DNA of 51,837 nucleotides from Paenibacillus sp. Soil766. GTDB lineage: Bacteria; Bacillota; Bacilli; Paenibacillales; NBRC-103111. The stretch's first letter is position 1. The number at the start of each line of letters is the position of its first letter. Positions 16,758 through 24,709 of this stretch are shown here, one piece after another. The notes beneath the pieces are model-generated. The model saw nothing but the letters and a program-made list of their open reading frames with translations. It had not been told where the DNA came from and made no database searches. The DNA is taken from contig NZ_LMSJ01000004.1 in assembly GCF_001428105.1 (NCBI RefSeq), positions 42 to 51,878 of the forward strand. The letters are read 5' to 3'. The position numbers and the translations under genes are program-made.

Positions 16758-17445
16758 AATGAGCTGTCTCTTCTGTTGCAATGTAGCCTTGCCCGACCTT
16801 GGTTTCGATAAAGCGTCCTAAGTCCAGCTCGTCCAGCTTCTTTCTAAGCCGATTCACATTCACCGTCAACGTATTATCACTGACAAAACGCTGATCATTC
16901 CACAAGCTATTGATCATGTCTTCCCGGCTGACAATCGTATTCTTATGCTCGATAAGGAGCTTTAATATGTAGATTTCATTCTTGGTCAGTTCAACGGAAC
17001 CTGACACATGACTAACGATATTTTTCTCAAAATCAATCGTAGCGCCGCACCATGTCTTGAGCTTAATTTGCTCCGTATTGTAGTTGTAGACGCGGCGGAG
17101 AATAGCATGAATTTTCGCGATCAGCACGTCAAAATGAAAAGGCTTTTGGATAAAGTCGTCCGCTCCAAGCTGCATAGACATCACCATATCCGTAGGATGG
17201 TCGCGCGAAGAGAGAAAGACGATCGGCACATTGGAATGTGTCCGAATCATGCGACACCAATGAAAACCATCGAATTTCGGCAATTGAATATCAATAATGA
17301 CTAAATCAGGTTTCAATTCAATAAATGTCTCAAGTACTTTATTGAAATCAGGGATGCCATGCACCTCATAGGACCATTGGGCCAAGCGCTCTTTGATCTC
17401 TGCGAACAAGGTTGCGTCATCTTCTATAAGTAAGATCTTAAACAA
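16750..17445 (-). CDS. BceR-like response regulator (OmpR family)
   Basis: 231 residues, TTG start at 17445. Receiver domain with the acidic pair (IEDD), the phospho-acceptor Asp in DLVIIDIQLPKFDG, Ser/Thr in VFLSSRD and Lys in FIQKPF; C-terminal winged helix with LTKNEIYILKLLIEHKN and VNRLRKKLDE. It is the first gene of the regulator-kinase-ATPase-permease series and is expected to activate the transporter genes in response to cell-wall-active peptides. Confidence 0.94.
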   Translation of the reverse strand: MFKILLIEDDATLFAEIKERLAQWSYEVHGIPDFNKVLETFIELKPDLVIIDIQLPKFDGFHWCRMIRTHSNVPIVFLSSRDHPTDMVMSMQLGADDFIQKPFHFDVLIAKIHAILRRVYNYNTEQIKLKTWCGATIDFEKNIVSHVSGSVELTKNEIYILKLLIEHKNTIVSREDMINSLWNDQRFVSDNTLTVNVNRLRKKLDELDLGRFIETKVGQGYIATEETAHYD

Positions 17446-17597
17446 CGAAATTCACCCACTTCTGGTCATTCTTTGAGTTTCAAACTCATTGTATTGTAAA
17501 CTGGTTAACAGAGCTTATACCAATGCCGACAGGGATGGAGAATCCCCTTATGTTCGTCCATTTTAGCAAATCATACCATAAATTCAAATGAGGAGTC

Positions 17598-18341
17598 ATG
17601 GAGGCCATGAAACAGAATAAATACGATGAGCTTGGATTTTATGAAAAATATAGCGAGATGCCTCGCTCCATTGGCGGCCTTAATGCTGCTGGGGAATGGC
17701 CCGTACTTCGTACGATGCTGCCCACGCTGGAAGGCAAACGTGTTCTTGACCTGGGATGCGGTTACGGTTGGCATTGCAAGTATGCCCGCGAGCAAGGGGC
17801 AGCGTCTGTTGTAGGAGTCGATCTCTCGGAGAAGATGCTGGCGTATGCCAGCGCGAATCATAGCGATTCAGGTATCACGTATCAGAGATTGGCGATTGAA
17901 GACATCGACTTCGCGGCGGGCGAGTTTGACGTTGTCATCTCCTCATTGGCTCTTCACTATGTTGAGCAATTTGATGCGGTTTGCCGTAAGGTACAGCATT
18001 GTCTGGTCGCTGGAGGCACCTTCGTACTCTCAGTGGAGCATCCGGTCTTTACCGCACGTGCTGCGCAAGACTGGCATTACGGCCCCGGAGGCGAGCGTAT
18101 GCACTGGCCTGTCGACGACTATCAGGAGGAGGGGCAGCGGGTAGCCAGGTTTCTAGATCATGACGTGGTCAAATATCATCGAACGATCGATTCCTATATG
18201 AATGCGCTAATTGAAGCGGGATTCCTTATTACGAAGCTCGCGGAGCCTCAACCGACGCAAGAAGCTTTGGAGAAGTACCCCGATATGAAAGACGAAACGC
18301 GCCGTCCCATCTTCCTTTTGATTTCAGCGGTTAATAAGTAA
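17598..18341 (+). CDS. Class I SAM-dependent methyltransferase
   Basis: 247 residues (244 if ATG 17607 is used; ribosome sites suit neither perfectly). Motif I VLDLGCGYGWH, the acidic end of strand beta2 (GVDLSEKM) and post-motif FDVVISSLALHYV are those of the Methyltransf_11 domain. A C-terminal region with EHPVFT and WPVDDYQEEG, seen in small-molecule methyltransferases, follows. The substrate is unknown. The gene has its own terminator. Confidence 0.88.
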   Translation: MEAMKQNKYDELGFYEKYSEMPRSIGGLNAAGEWPVLRTMLPTLEGKRVLDLGCGYGWHCKYAREQGAASVVGVDLSEKMLAYASANHSDSGITYQRLAIEDIDFAAGEFDVVISSLALHYVEQFDAVCRKVQHCLVAGGTFVLSVEHPVFTARAAQDWHYGPGGERMHWPVDDYQEEGQRVARFLDHDVVKYHRTIDSYMNALIEAGFLITKLAEPQPTQEALEKYPDMKDETRRPIFLLISAVNK

Positions 18342-18354
18342 CTTATGACTTATG

Positions 18355-18388
18355 TCCTGCTGCCCCTCGGGTAGTAGGATTTTTTTTG
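18355..18388 (+). terminator. Intrinsic terminator after the methyltransferase
   Basis: TCCTGCTGCCC pairs with GGGTAGTAGGA around CTC, followed by TTTTTTTT. Confidence 0.88.
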
Positions 18389-18454
18389 TATCTTTAGTCC
18401 TATAGGTGAAACATTATTTGGAAATCCACGTCAGTTAGTTTAGGAGATTTTCAA

Positions 18455-19099
18455 TTGAAAGGAAGAAAGCTTGTGAATCGATTTGTAATGGCTCTCTCAT
18501 TCGTAATCCTACTAAGTTGTATGAGCCTAGTCTTGCCAAGTAAAAGCTATGCTTGTAGCTGCGCGCTGCAAACAGATCCGATAAAGGCTGTGGAACAATC
18601 GAAGGCTGTGTTCTCAGGCAAAGTGCTTGCCATCGAACCCAAGGTTCTAGATATCAATGGCATTCTCGATCATAAAATCGCTGTTCATTTCGAGGTAGAG
18701 GCAACGTGGAAGGGGATGAATGAGACGCAGGCCATTGTCCTTACCAACTTGGGTGAACCTTCGTGTGGCTATACGTTTCAACTTGGTGAAACCTATCTGG
18801 TTTTTGCATATGACTATGACTTTAAGGAGAATATGCTGCAAACAAGCTCTTGCTCATTAACGAAGAAGCTTACCGATGCCACTTCGGAACTGAGTAAGAT
18901 GGGGCAAGGTGCGGATCCGATAGATGATGTGATTTTAAAAGGCAAGATGGATACGATGACGTATACGAATAAATGGACTATTCTCAAAGCGATCTATCAT
19001 CGGTTAGTACGGTATCATCTACTAGAATTCGCGCAAGTAGGCGTCATCCTAGTTATTGGAGCAGGGCTGCTGCTGATTAGGGCAAGAAGAAAATCGTAA
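18455..19099 (+). CDS. Exported TIMP/netrin-like (NTR) domain protein
   Basis: 214 residues, TTG start with TAGGAG 8 nt upstream. A signal peptide ends in KSYA, so the mature chain would begin CSC. This is the arrangement in animal tissue inhibitors of metalloproteinases, where the N-terminal Cys binds the catalytic zinc of the target. Further cysteines (SCGY, SSCSL) and the strand pattern FSGKV, FEVEATWKG, ETYLVFAY match the OB-like NTR fold of bacterial TIMP-like proteins. A C-terminal membrane helix and basic tail (LLLIRARRKS) suggest anchoring. Whether bacterial members inhibit proteases is not established; the role here is open. Confidence 0.75.
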   Translation: MKGRKLVNRFVMALSFVILLSCMSLVLPSKSYACSCALQTDPIKAVEQSKAVFSGKVLAIEPKVLDINGILDHKIAVHFEVEATWKGMNETQAIVLTNLGEPSCGYTFQLGETYLVFAYDYDFKENMLQTSSCSLTKKLTDATSELSKMGQGADPIDDVILKGKMDTMTYTNKWTILKAIYHRLVRYHLLEFAQVGVILVIGAGLLLIRARRKS

Positions 19100-19138
19100 G
19101 TATACGACATTGGCTAAGTCAAAAGATAGGTTCTAGCA

Positions 19139-19167
19139 TTGACAAATGGCTTCGAGAAGGCTACAAT
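19139..19167 (+). promoter_or_regulatory. Sigma-A promoter of rpmF
   Basis: TTGACA (19139-19144), a 17-bp spacer and TACAAT (19162-19167), a near-consensus promoter 42 bp before the rpmF start. Confidence 0.85.
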
Positions 19168-19208
19168 ATCTCTTGTTGTTTAGTAAAGTAACTGGAGGTG
19201 TTTTGACT

Positions 19209-19385
19209 ATGGCAGTTCCTCAACGGAGAACGTCCAAAACACGTCGCGATAAGCGCCGTACTCACTTTAAACTGGCTGTGCCAGGAATGGTGAAGTGTGA
19301 ACAATGTGCTGAGCTTAAAAAAGCGCATCATGTTTGCAAAAACTGCGGTTCATATAAGGGTAGAGAGATCGTACAAGCTCAATAA
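19209..19385 (+). CDS. rpmF: 50S ribosomal protein L32
   Basis: 58 residues from ATG 19209, with ACTGGAGGTG upstream. The start [20 protein letters not shown] is the L32 signature and the C-terminal half holds a CxxC...CxxC zinc site (CEQC, CKNC), the zinc-containing form. The usual upstream partner yceD (DUF177) is absent; it has its own strong promoter and terminator instead. Confidence 0.96.
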   Translation: MAVPQRRTSKTRRDKRRTHFKLAVPGMVKCEQCAELKKAHHVCKNCGSYKGREIVQAQ

Positions 19386-19404
19386 TCATATGAATCTTGC
19401 AATG

Positions 19405-19436
19405 AAAAAGACACTTCTAATCGAAGTGTCTTTTTC
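19405..19436 (+). terminator. Terminator of rpmF
   Basis: AAAAAGACACTTC pairs with GAAGTGTCTTTTT around TAATC, with a T run. The A-rich left arm allows it to act from both sides, also for the converging dodA-like gene. Confidence 0.92.
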
Positions 19437-19440
19437 TCAT

Positions 19441-20207
19441 TTAAAATTTGAATGACAGCGTGCTCAATGAACCATGTTCGATGGTGTCGTGCAATACACG
19501 GATTTCTCGACCAGTGCTTCCGCTGCCAAGTGCAATGAGCAAAGGCACGAAATGCTCGGCACGAGGGACGCCTAGGACTGCATGGGGGGCTAGCGTTTCG
19601 TATTGGCTTAAGGCTTCGATATCTCTGGCGAGCACCTTCTCCCGAATCCAGTCTCTGAATTGCACAGCCCAAGCGCGAGGCGGAGCCTCTTTATTACGGT
19701 CAATTTCATTGAAGTTATGCGTCAAGAAACCGCTTCCGATGACGAGAATGCCATCTTGCTCAAGCCCTTGCAGCGCTTCACCGATCGCAATCTGCTGTCT
19801 CGCCGGCAGGAAGGGGTTGACCGAAACGGGAAGATAGGAATATCGGCTTCCGGATAAGCATGCATCATGATAGGGAATACACCGTGATCGATGCCGCGAT
19901 ATTTTCTTTGAACCGGAATGTGATTACGACGAAGACGTTCTTCTACCATAGCAGCAACGATTGTTGAGCCTCTTGCGGGATATTGAACCTGGTAAAATGA
20001 GGATGGGAATCCATAGTAATCATATTCCATGTCATGAACATCGTCTGTCGCGGCAATGGTCGTTATGTCGCTTTCGAAATGGGCCGAGAAGATGACGATG
20101 GCTTTGGGGCGATTCTCTTGGCCGAAGCGGTTCAGGAACGCTGTGAATTCGGATTTTTCGAAAATGGTATAGGGTGAGCCGTGAGGCAAGAAGACAGGGG
20201 CAAGCAT
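19441..20207 (-). pseudogene. DODA-type extradiol dioxygenase (LigB/YgiD family), single-base frameshift
   Basis: The first 133 or so codons read as a normal 4,5-DOPA-dioxygenase-like enzyme (LAPVFLPHGSP, FSAHFES, DHGVFPIMMHAYPEADIPIF). The frame then slips at about 19827: restoring one base in the CGGG run yields VSVNPFLPARQQ and joins the downstream frame (LVIGSGFLTHNFNE, FVPLLIALGSG, LSFKF). The zinc ligands (first His near residue 9, His of SAHFES, HNF) are otherwise intact. One base is missing, so it is either a recent inactivation or a sequencing error. The gene follows doxX by 49 bp, behind an AGGAGG site. Confidence 0.85.
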
Positions 20208-20256
20208 AGTGAGACCTCCTACTCATATGTGTATTGTGTGGTATTCAACTTACACC

Positions 20257-20610
20257 TTACCAACGTCCGATAGCTACAAATAGTAATATCGCCAAGAAAA
20301 TGATGTTCATCCCGATACCTGAGTTTTCATTCCTCTTAGCGTGAAATAGTGCTGCAAGTACCATGATTAAACCTAGTGCAATAGCGGCTATTGGCGTCAA
20401 AATAGGAGCAATTCCAGTCGCATACGGCACAATCAAACCGATTCCTCCAAGTAATTCGGATATCCCGATAAATGCAACTAAGCTTGGTGAAGAATCTTTG
20501 ACCCACGGCATTCCGGCTTTGGCTTTCTCATACTGAAAAGTTTTCATAGAACCTGCCATAATAAACGCTAATGCCATAATTCCTTGTGCGATCCACAATG
20601 TGATATTCAC
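20257..20610 (-). CDS. DoxX family membrane protein
   Basis: 117 residues with four membrane helices; IAQGIMALAFIMAGSMKTF, ELLGGIGLIVPY, and an ALFHAKRNE loop are typical of the DoxX/DoxX_2 family. The AAGGAGG site lies rather far (about 15 nt) before ATG 20610. Small DoxX proteins often stand next to HxlR regulators and dioxygenase/oxidoreductase genes, as here, in responses to electrophiles or oxidants. It is first in a two-gene operon with the dodA-like gene, divergent from hxlR. Confidence 0.85.
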   Translation of the reverse strand: MNITLWIAQGIMALAFIMAGSMKTFQYEKAKAGMPWVKDSSPSLVAFIGISELLGGIGLIVPYATGIAPILTPIAAIALGLIMVLAALFHAKRNENSGIGMNIIFLAILLFVAIGRW

Positions 20611-20627
20611 GAAATAAAATTACCTCC

Positions 20628-20657
20628 TTGAATTAAGTAAGTGTATAGTCGTATAAT
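20628..20657 (+). promoter_or_regulatory. Putative promoter of the HxlR gene
   Basis: TTGAAT (20628-20633), 18-bp spacer, TATAAT (20652-20657). The region is shared with the divergent doxX gene, so the HxlR protein may control both from here. Confidence 0.55.
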
Positions 20658-20746
20658 AATCTCTAGGAATGATACTGAGAAGTAGTTACTCAAAATAAAC
20701 CTAGTATACAAAAAGATACCTATATGAAATTGAGGAGGAAATGGAC

Positions 20747-21130
20747 ATGGAGGCACCTCATTGTAAATTTGAAACCGTCTTAGAAATCCTTGTAGGCAAA
20801 TGGAAGCCCGTCGTTCTATTCCACTTATTCTCCAATGGCACGATGAGATTTAGTGAACTGCAGAAAGCGATCCCAGATATAACTAAAAAAATGCTAACCC
20901 AACAATTAAGGGAGCTAGAATATCACGATATTGTTCATCGGAAGATCTATCACCAGATCCCTCCCAAAGTTGAATATTCCATTACAGAACACGGCAAAGG
21001 AATGTCTACAGTCTTACAGGCCATGAATGATTGGGGAATGTCGCATCTCACCCATTTGAATGAGTTGTATGGAGAAGAAAGATCTGTGGAATCATTTGAA
21101 GGTAGATTGGACGAAGTGATCAAAGGGTGA
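20747..21130 (+). CDS. HxlR family transcriptional regulator
   Basis: 127 residues from ATG 20747, eight nt after GAGGAGG; ATG 20741 is too close to that site. HxlR winged helix: CKFETVLEILVGKWKPVVLFHL, MRFSELQKAIPDITKKMLTQQ, LEYHDIVHRK and VEYSITEHG. The conserved Cys near the N-terminus is the redox/electrophile-sensing position of this family. It is divergent from doxX-dodA and probably regulates them. Confidence 0.93.
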   Translation: MEAPHCKFETVLEILVGKWKPVVLFHLFSNGTMRFSELQKAIPDITKKMLTQQLRELEYHDIVHRKIYHQIPPKVEYSITEHGKGMSTVLQAMNDWGMSHLTHLNELYGEERSVESFEGRLDEVIKG

Positions 21131-21136
21131 GGAGTC

Positions 21137-21901
21137 ATGCAGTTGAAATTTCTGTCTTATTTCATAGTAGTAACTTTCATGATAGGGTTGTCCGCGTGCC
21201 AAACAGATGAGCTTACAACGTCAGTTCCGAGCACTGTGCCAGAAGAGCCAACGGCTTCAATTCGTGTGAATAAGGAAGAGGTGGCTCCCAAGGTGAGTGA
21301 GGCTAGAAATCTGGCAGCCCTTATTCCCGAAGGGTGGCAGCAACTAGTTCGGCAAAGCAGGCCTGAGATGGTTGAAGGCGACTTGAACAAAGACGGTATC
21401 CAGGACGTTGCCATGGTCATTGAACAGCTTAGTAATAAAGATCAAGCACCTAAAAGGGCCCTTGTGATTGGTTTCGGCAATTCAGATAACACCTACACAC
21501 GCTCGATCATCGCAGATAAGGCGATACTGAAAGCCGATGAAGGCGGGATATGGGGCGATCCACTAGCTGGTATTAACATCGATAGAGGCACCGTTGTCAT
21601 CAGCTTTTATGGGGGAAGTAACGACAGATGGTACGGGAAATACCGATTCAGATTTCAAGATGAGGATTGGTACCTGATAGGAGCCACGGTGGGATCCTAC
21701 TTTTCGGGGACGATGACGGAAACGACTGGTGACGAAGAAGACTATAACCTGCTTACAGGTGATTATGTCAAAAGAATCGTTGACGATCCGAAGGCCGAGA
21801 AGATTACTTCGCATACGATTACTGGCAACATGGGGAAGAAGAAGCTTCTGAAGCTAAGCGATTTTGTGGCGACAGGATCAACGGATCAGTTTTTAAAATA
21901 G
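21137..21901 (+). CDS. Lipoprotein with FG-GAP/dockerin-like calcium loop
   Basis: 254 residues; signal peptide with lipobox LSAC (Cys21). A Thr/Pro/Glu-rich linker is followed by a domain with EGDLNKDGIQDVAMVIE, a DxNxDG calcium-loop motif as in VCBS/FG-GAP repeats, and a beta-rich region ending GKYRFRFQDEDWYLIG. Such lipoproteins are frequent in Paenibacillus and have no assigned role. It starts 6 bp after hxlR with a GGTGAGGAG site, so co-transcription is likely. Confidence 0.75.
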   Translation: MQLKFLSYFIVVTFMIGLSACQTDELTTSVPSTVPEEPTASIRVNKEEVAPKVSEARNLAALIPEGWQQLVRQSRPEMVEGDLNKDGIQDVAMVIEQLSNKDQAPKRALVIGFGNSDNTYTRSIIADKAILKADEGGIWGDPLAGINIDRGTVVISFYGGSNDRWYGKYRFRFQDEDWYLIGATVGSYFSGTMTETTGDEEDYNLLTGDYVKRIVDDPKAEKITSHTITGNMGKKKLLKLSDFVATGSTDQFLK

Positions 21902-21969
21902 GTCATGTCCGCGGCGGCTGGATGCGTCGGTTGACGCTGTTGGTGGCTGCTGAGGGGGAGATTCACACA

Positions 21970-22158
21970 TAGATGGATTTCCTCCATCTATTATCGGGGC
22001 AAATCGTGCGAAACGCAGTTTAGATGGATTTTCTCCATCTAATTTGAAGCATTCTCCCCCTTTTTGCCTCGAACGGGCATATTTAACTGGAGATTTTCCA
22101 TCTAATGCTCGATTGTAGTGGAGAAAACCCCGAAATTAGCGGGAGAAAATCCAGTTAG
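21970..22158. repeat. Array of four ~22-bp imperfect palindromes (array 1)
   Basis: Units at 21970-21990, 22021-22041, 22084-22104 and (inverted) 22136-22158, spaced 51-63 bp. The clearest has arms TAGATGGA and TCCATCTA around a 5-nt T-rich loop; others have TAACTGG for one arm. The same family forms a second four-unit array at 35519-35710. No open frame of substance runs through it. Confidence 0.8.
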
Positions 22159-22159
22159 T

Positions 22160-22379
22160 TGGTTTAGTACGATAACACGTCACCACCCACCCTCTCGCAC
22201 TACCACCGCCCAATCCCACCGGCTTTCATTCCTCATCACACAGCTCTCACCACACAGCTCTCCTTACTTTGCTCACTCCCCTCTGTTCTCTTCACTCTAT
22301 ATTTTTTTTCGCTCAATCCATCTGCCTTCCTCCCTCTTTTTGCCTCACAAATTCACCCTGAAATTCACCTTATACGCAC
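22160..22379. other. G-poor, C/T/A-rich tract
   Basis: About 220 bp almost lacking G on the plus strand, with a short direct repeat CACACAGCTCTC (two copies near 22238-22261). An open frame can be drawn across it, but it has no ribosome site and low-complexity composition, so it is not called as a gene. The same arrangement (palindrome array followed by G-poor tract) occurs at 35741-36000. Confidence 0.65.
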
Positions 22380-22480
22380 TTATCCCCAGAATTACCCACA
22401 GTATCAACATGTCCACAAACCAGGCTGTGCATAATCTTTTTAATATCTTATGCACATATCCACAGAAAATGTTATCCACA
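22380..22480. promoter_or_regulatory. DnaA-box cluster
   Basis: Within 101 bp there are three perfect matches to TTATNCACA (TTATGCACA inverted at 22426-22434, TTATGCACA 22448-22456, TTATCCACA 22472-22480), three with one mismatch (TTATCCCCA 22380-22388, TTACCCACA 22392-22400, ATATCCACA 22456-22464) and one with two (22409-22417). Another one-mismatch box, inverted, lies at 22712-22720. No dnaA or dnaN gene is near, so this resembles the DnaA-box clusters or titration loci outside oriC. Confidence 0.75.
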
Positions 22481-22604
22481 GGTGGAGAATGTGATAGGAT
22501 TTTAGACGTACCGCTAGTTTGCATTACATCGACATCATGGCATGCTTCTCACCATGATGCCGTAGAAGGTGCTTTTCCGCGTCTGATTTGGTATGCTGTA
22601 TGAA

Positions 22605-22637
22605 GTTGTAACATTGTTGTAATATTGTTGTAACAGT
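22605..22637 (+). repeat. Triple 11-bp direct repeat (GTTGTAAYATT)
   Basis: GTTGTAACATT, GTTGTAATATT and GTTGTAACAGT follow each other head to tail with period 11, about 125 bp after the DnaA-box cluster. Period 11 puts all copies on one face of the helix, like iterons or a protein array. Confidence 0.7.
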
Positions 22638-22844
22638 ACCAATTGGCCGACATTCTGTTAAACTGCTAACTCATATGCCTCCTCAACGCTCAACTTATAT
22701 GCATCTACGGATGTGGACAACTCCGCCTTTGGTCTAGGTTTTCTTCACGACCTTTGGCTAACGAAAGACAGTACCTTGGTGCGTTTAGCAAATGGCGATC
22801 CTCCTTTATGATAGAGATAACATAGAGGAGAGCGAGGATTTGGC

Positions 22845-23519
22845 ATGAGAACAAAAGCTTGGATGTCCTATTTGCTAGCGTGCAGCGGACTACTTATGAT
22901 CCCGTTAGTAGGGCTCATTTATATACATTTAAATCAAGACCCAGGAAATGCGTACAGCTTAATGACAGATCTGGATCGACAGATACCTTTTATCCAAGGC
23001 TTCGTAGTTCCGTATTTATCTTGGTATGTCTTTCTTGCCGTAGGATTCCTATATTTAGCGTATCGAGATCGCTCGAATTATTTCCAGACACTCGTAGAAT
23101 TTATTATAGGTTTGCTTTTGTGTTATAGCGTCTATGCTATATATCAGACGACAGTACCGCGACCGGACATTGAAGGTAGTGATTGGATGCTGCGGACAGT
23201 CCAGTGGGTGTATCGCTCGGATGAACCGTTTAACTGTTTTCCCAGTACACATGTATTAACGGCCTACCTCATGATGAGGGCCTATCTCCGATCGGTACCG
23301 ATTGCGCTGCGATACAAAATCATAGCGACAAGCATGGCCATTCTAATTATCGTTTCGACACAGTTTGTTAAACAGCATGTGCTTTTGGATATCGTGGGTG
23401 CAGTGCTTGTGGCAGAAGGAGTCGTCTATATAGTGGACAGATGTAGAAGAACGTGGTTAACAGGATCGACCGCTGCTAGTGCGCGGCAGGATAAGCTCGA
23501 AAGGGGACTGAAGCAATGA
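22845..23519 (+). CDS. PAP2-family phosphatase, membrane
   Basis: 224 residues with six likely membrane helices. The phosphatase signature is present as TTVPRPD, then CFPSTHVL (PSGH-like, catalytic His) and KQHVLLDIVGA (second His and Asp). It should dephosphorylate a lipid phosphate such as phosphatidic acid or undecaprenyl diphosphate, on the outer face. Its stop overlaps the start of a diacylglycerol glycosyltransferase-like gene by 4 bp. A phosphatidate phosphatase would supply that enzyme's diacylglycerol acceptor, so the pair may make glycolipid. Confidence 0.85.
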   Translation: MRTKAWMSYLLACSGLLMIPLVGLIYIHLNQDPGNAYSLMTDLDRQIPFIQGFVVPYLSWYVFLAVGFLYLAYRDRSNYFQTLVEFIIGLLLCYSVYAIYQTTVPRPDIEGSDWMLRTVQWVYRSDEPFNCFPSTHVLTAYLMMRAYLRSVPIALRYKIIATSMAILIIVSTQFVKQHVLLDIVGAVLVAEGVVYIVDRCRRTWLTGSTAASARQDKLERGLKQ

Positions 23520-24697
23520 GAAGCAAAGGAAAGCTTTTGATACTGACGGGCAGTCTTGGCGATGGGCACAATAAAGCAGCACAAGCTATTCTTGAAGCAG
23601 TACGCATGTATAGGCCGGATATGGAAGTAAAGGTAGTCGATTATTTGGCTTGGACGCATCCGTATACGCATGGGTTCAGTAAATACTGTTATATGCAGTG
23701 GGTAAAAAGTTTGCCCTCCGTCTACGGTTTTCTCTACAACAAGACCAGACATGATACCGCATTATCCCATTTGTTCAAAAGGATGAAGTCATTCAGCACC
23801 GACCGAATGCTGGATTTGTTAGATGAGGAAGCGCCCACGGAAGTCGTGTGTACGTTCCCAGGTGCTGCGGCAGCGATGTCCTATCTAAAATGTAACGGCC
23901 TTACAATCGTGCCGACCGTGACGGTTATCACCGATTACACCGATCATAGCTACTGGATTCATCCAGGGACGGATAAGTATCTGGTTGGGGCGGAGCATGT
24001 GAAGCAGGCACTTCTTAAATATGCAATCCCTGAGCAGCGTATCGTTGTCACGGGAATACCGCTTCGCATGCCTTTCACACAAACCTACAATCGTGAGGAG
24101 CTTCGTGATAAATACGGCTTGCACCGCTACATGCCAACTGTCCTAGTGATGGGCGGAGGACATGGACTAATCGGGAAGTCGTTTAAATCCGTGCTGCAAT
24201 CGGATGATCTGAAAGCGCCTGTGCAATTTGTTTTCGTCTGTGGTCGTAATGAGAAGCTGAAACAGCATTTGGAAGAGGAGCTAGGCGGCTCGAATACGCA
24301 TCATCATGTGATGGTGACAGGGTTCGTCGACCATGTGCACGAACTAATGGCACTGTCTGATCTGATCGTGACGAAGCCAGGCGGGCTCACCGTTTCCGAA
24401 GCGCTTGCGCTGGATCTGCCGATGATGCTGTACAAGCCAATTCCAGGCCAAGAGCAGGCAAATGCTGCCTATCTCGTTGGAATCGGCGCAGCGGTCGAAG
24501 TGAAGAACGCAGCTGAGATGAAGAGCCAGTTGCTAGAGGTCATCGCGAACCAATCCGTTCTGCTCAAGCTGAAAAAGAATGCGCAGATGAGTCACCGCCA
24601 ACCTGATGTGCTTCGCACGGTGGATGCGATTTTGGAAACGGAACATCATTATCTTCCGATTCAGGATGGCTTACAATTCTCTTATGCCAATATTTAA
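23516..24697 (+). CDS. MGDG-synthase/UgtP-like glycosyltransferase
   Basis: 393 residues. N-terminal SLGDGHNKAAQAI and the HP-rich segment match the MGDG synthase domain; the C-terminal half has the GT28-type nucleotide-sugar loop VMGGGHGL and TKPGGLTVSEALALDLP. Family members (UgtP/YpfP) transfer glucose or galactose from UDP-sugar to diacylglycerol to make membrane glycolipids and lipoteichoic-acid anchors. It is translationally coupled to the PAP2 gene and ends with a terminator. The exact sugar is unknown. Confidence 0.88.
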   Translation: MRSKGKLLILTGSLGDGHNKAAQAILEAVRMYRPDMEVKVVDYLAWTHPYTHGFSKYCYMQWVKSLPSVYGFLYNKTRHDTALSHLFKRMKSFSTDRMLDLLDEEAPTEVVCTFPGAAAAMSYLKCNGLTIVPTVTVITDYTDHSYWIHPGTDKYLVGAEHVKQALLKYAIPEQRIVVTGIPLRMPFTQTYNREELRDKYGLHRYMPTVLVMGGGHGLIGKSFKSVLQSDDLKAPVQFVFVCGRNEKLKQHLEEELGGSNTHHHVMVTGFVDHVHELMALSDLIVTKPGGLTVSEALALDLPMMLYKPIPGQEQANAAYLVGIGAAVEVKNAAEMKSQLLEVIANQSVLLKLKKNAQMSHRQPDVLRTVDAILETEHHYLPIQDGLQFSYANI

Positions 24698-24709
24698 AGC
24701 AGAAGTCAG

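Noticed and set aside
21970..22158. CRISPR array
   Set aside because: The units are imperfect palindromes, differ from each other, include an inverted unit, and no cas genes are near.
22380..22480. Chromosomal oriC
   Set aside because: No dnaA, dnaN, rpmH or other oriC neighbours; a titration or secondary DnaA locus is the more careful reading.
22118..22603. A 161-codon open frame on the plus strand between the lipoprotein and PAP2 genes
   Set aside because: No ribosome site, low-complexity Ser/Pro/His-rich translation due to the G-poor tract, and it runs through the palindrome array and DnaA boxes.
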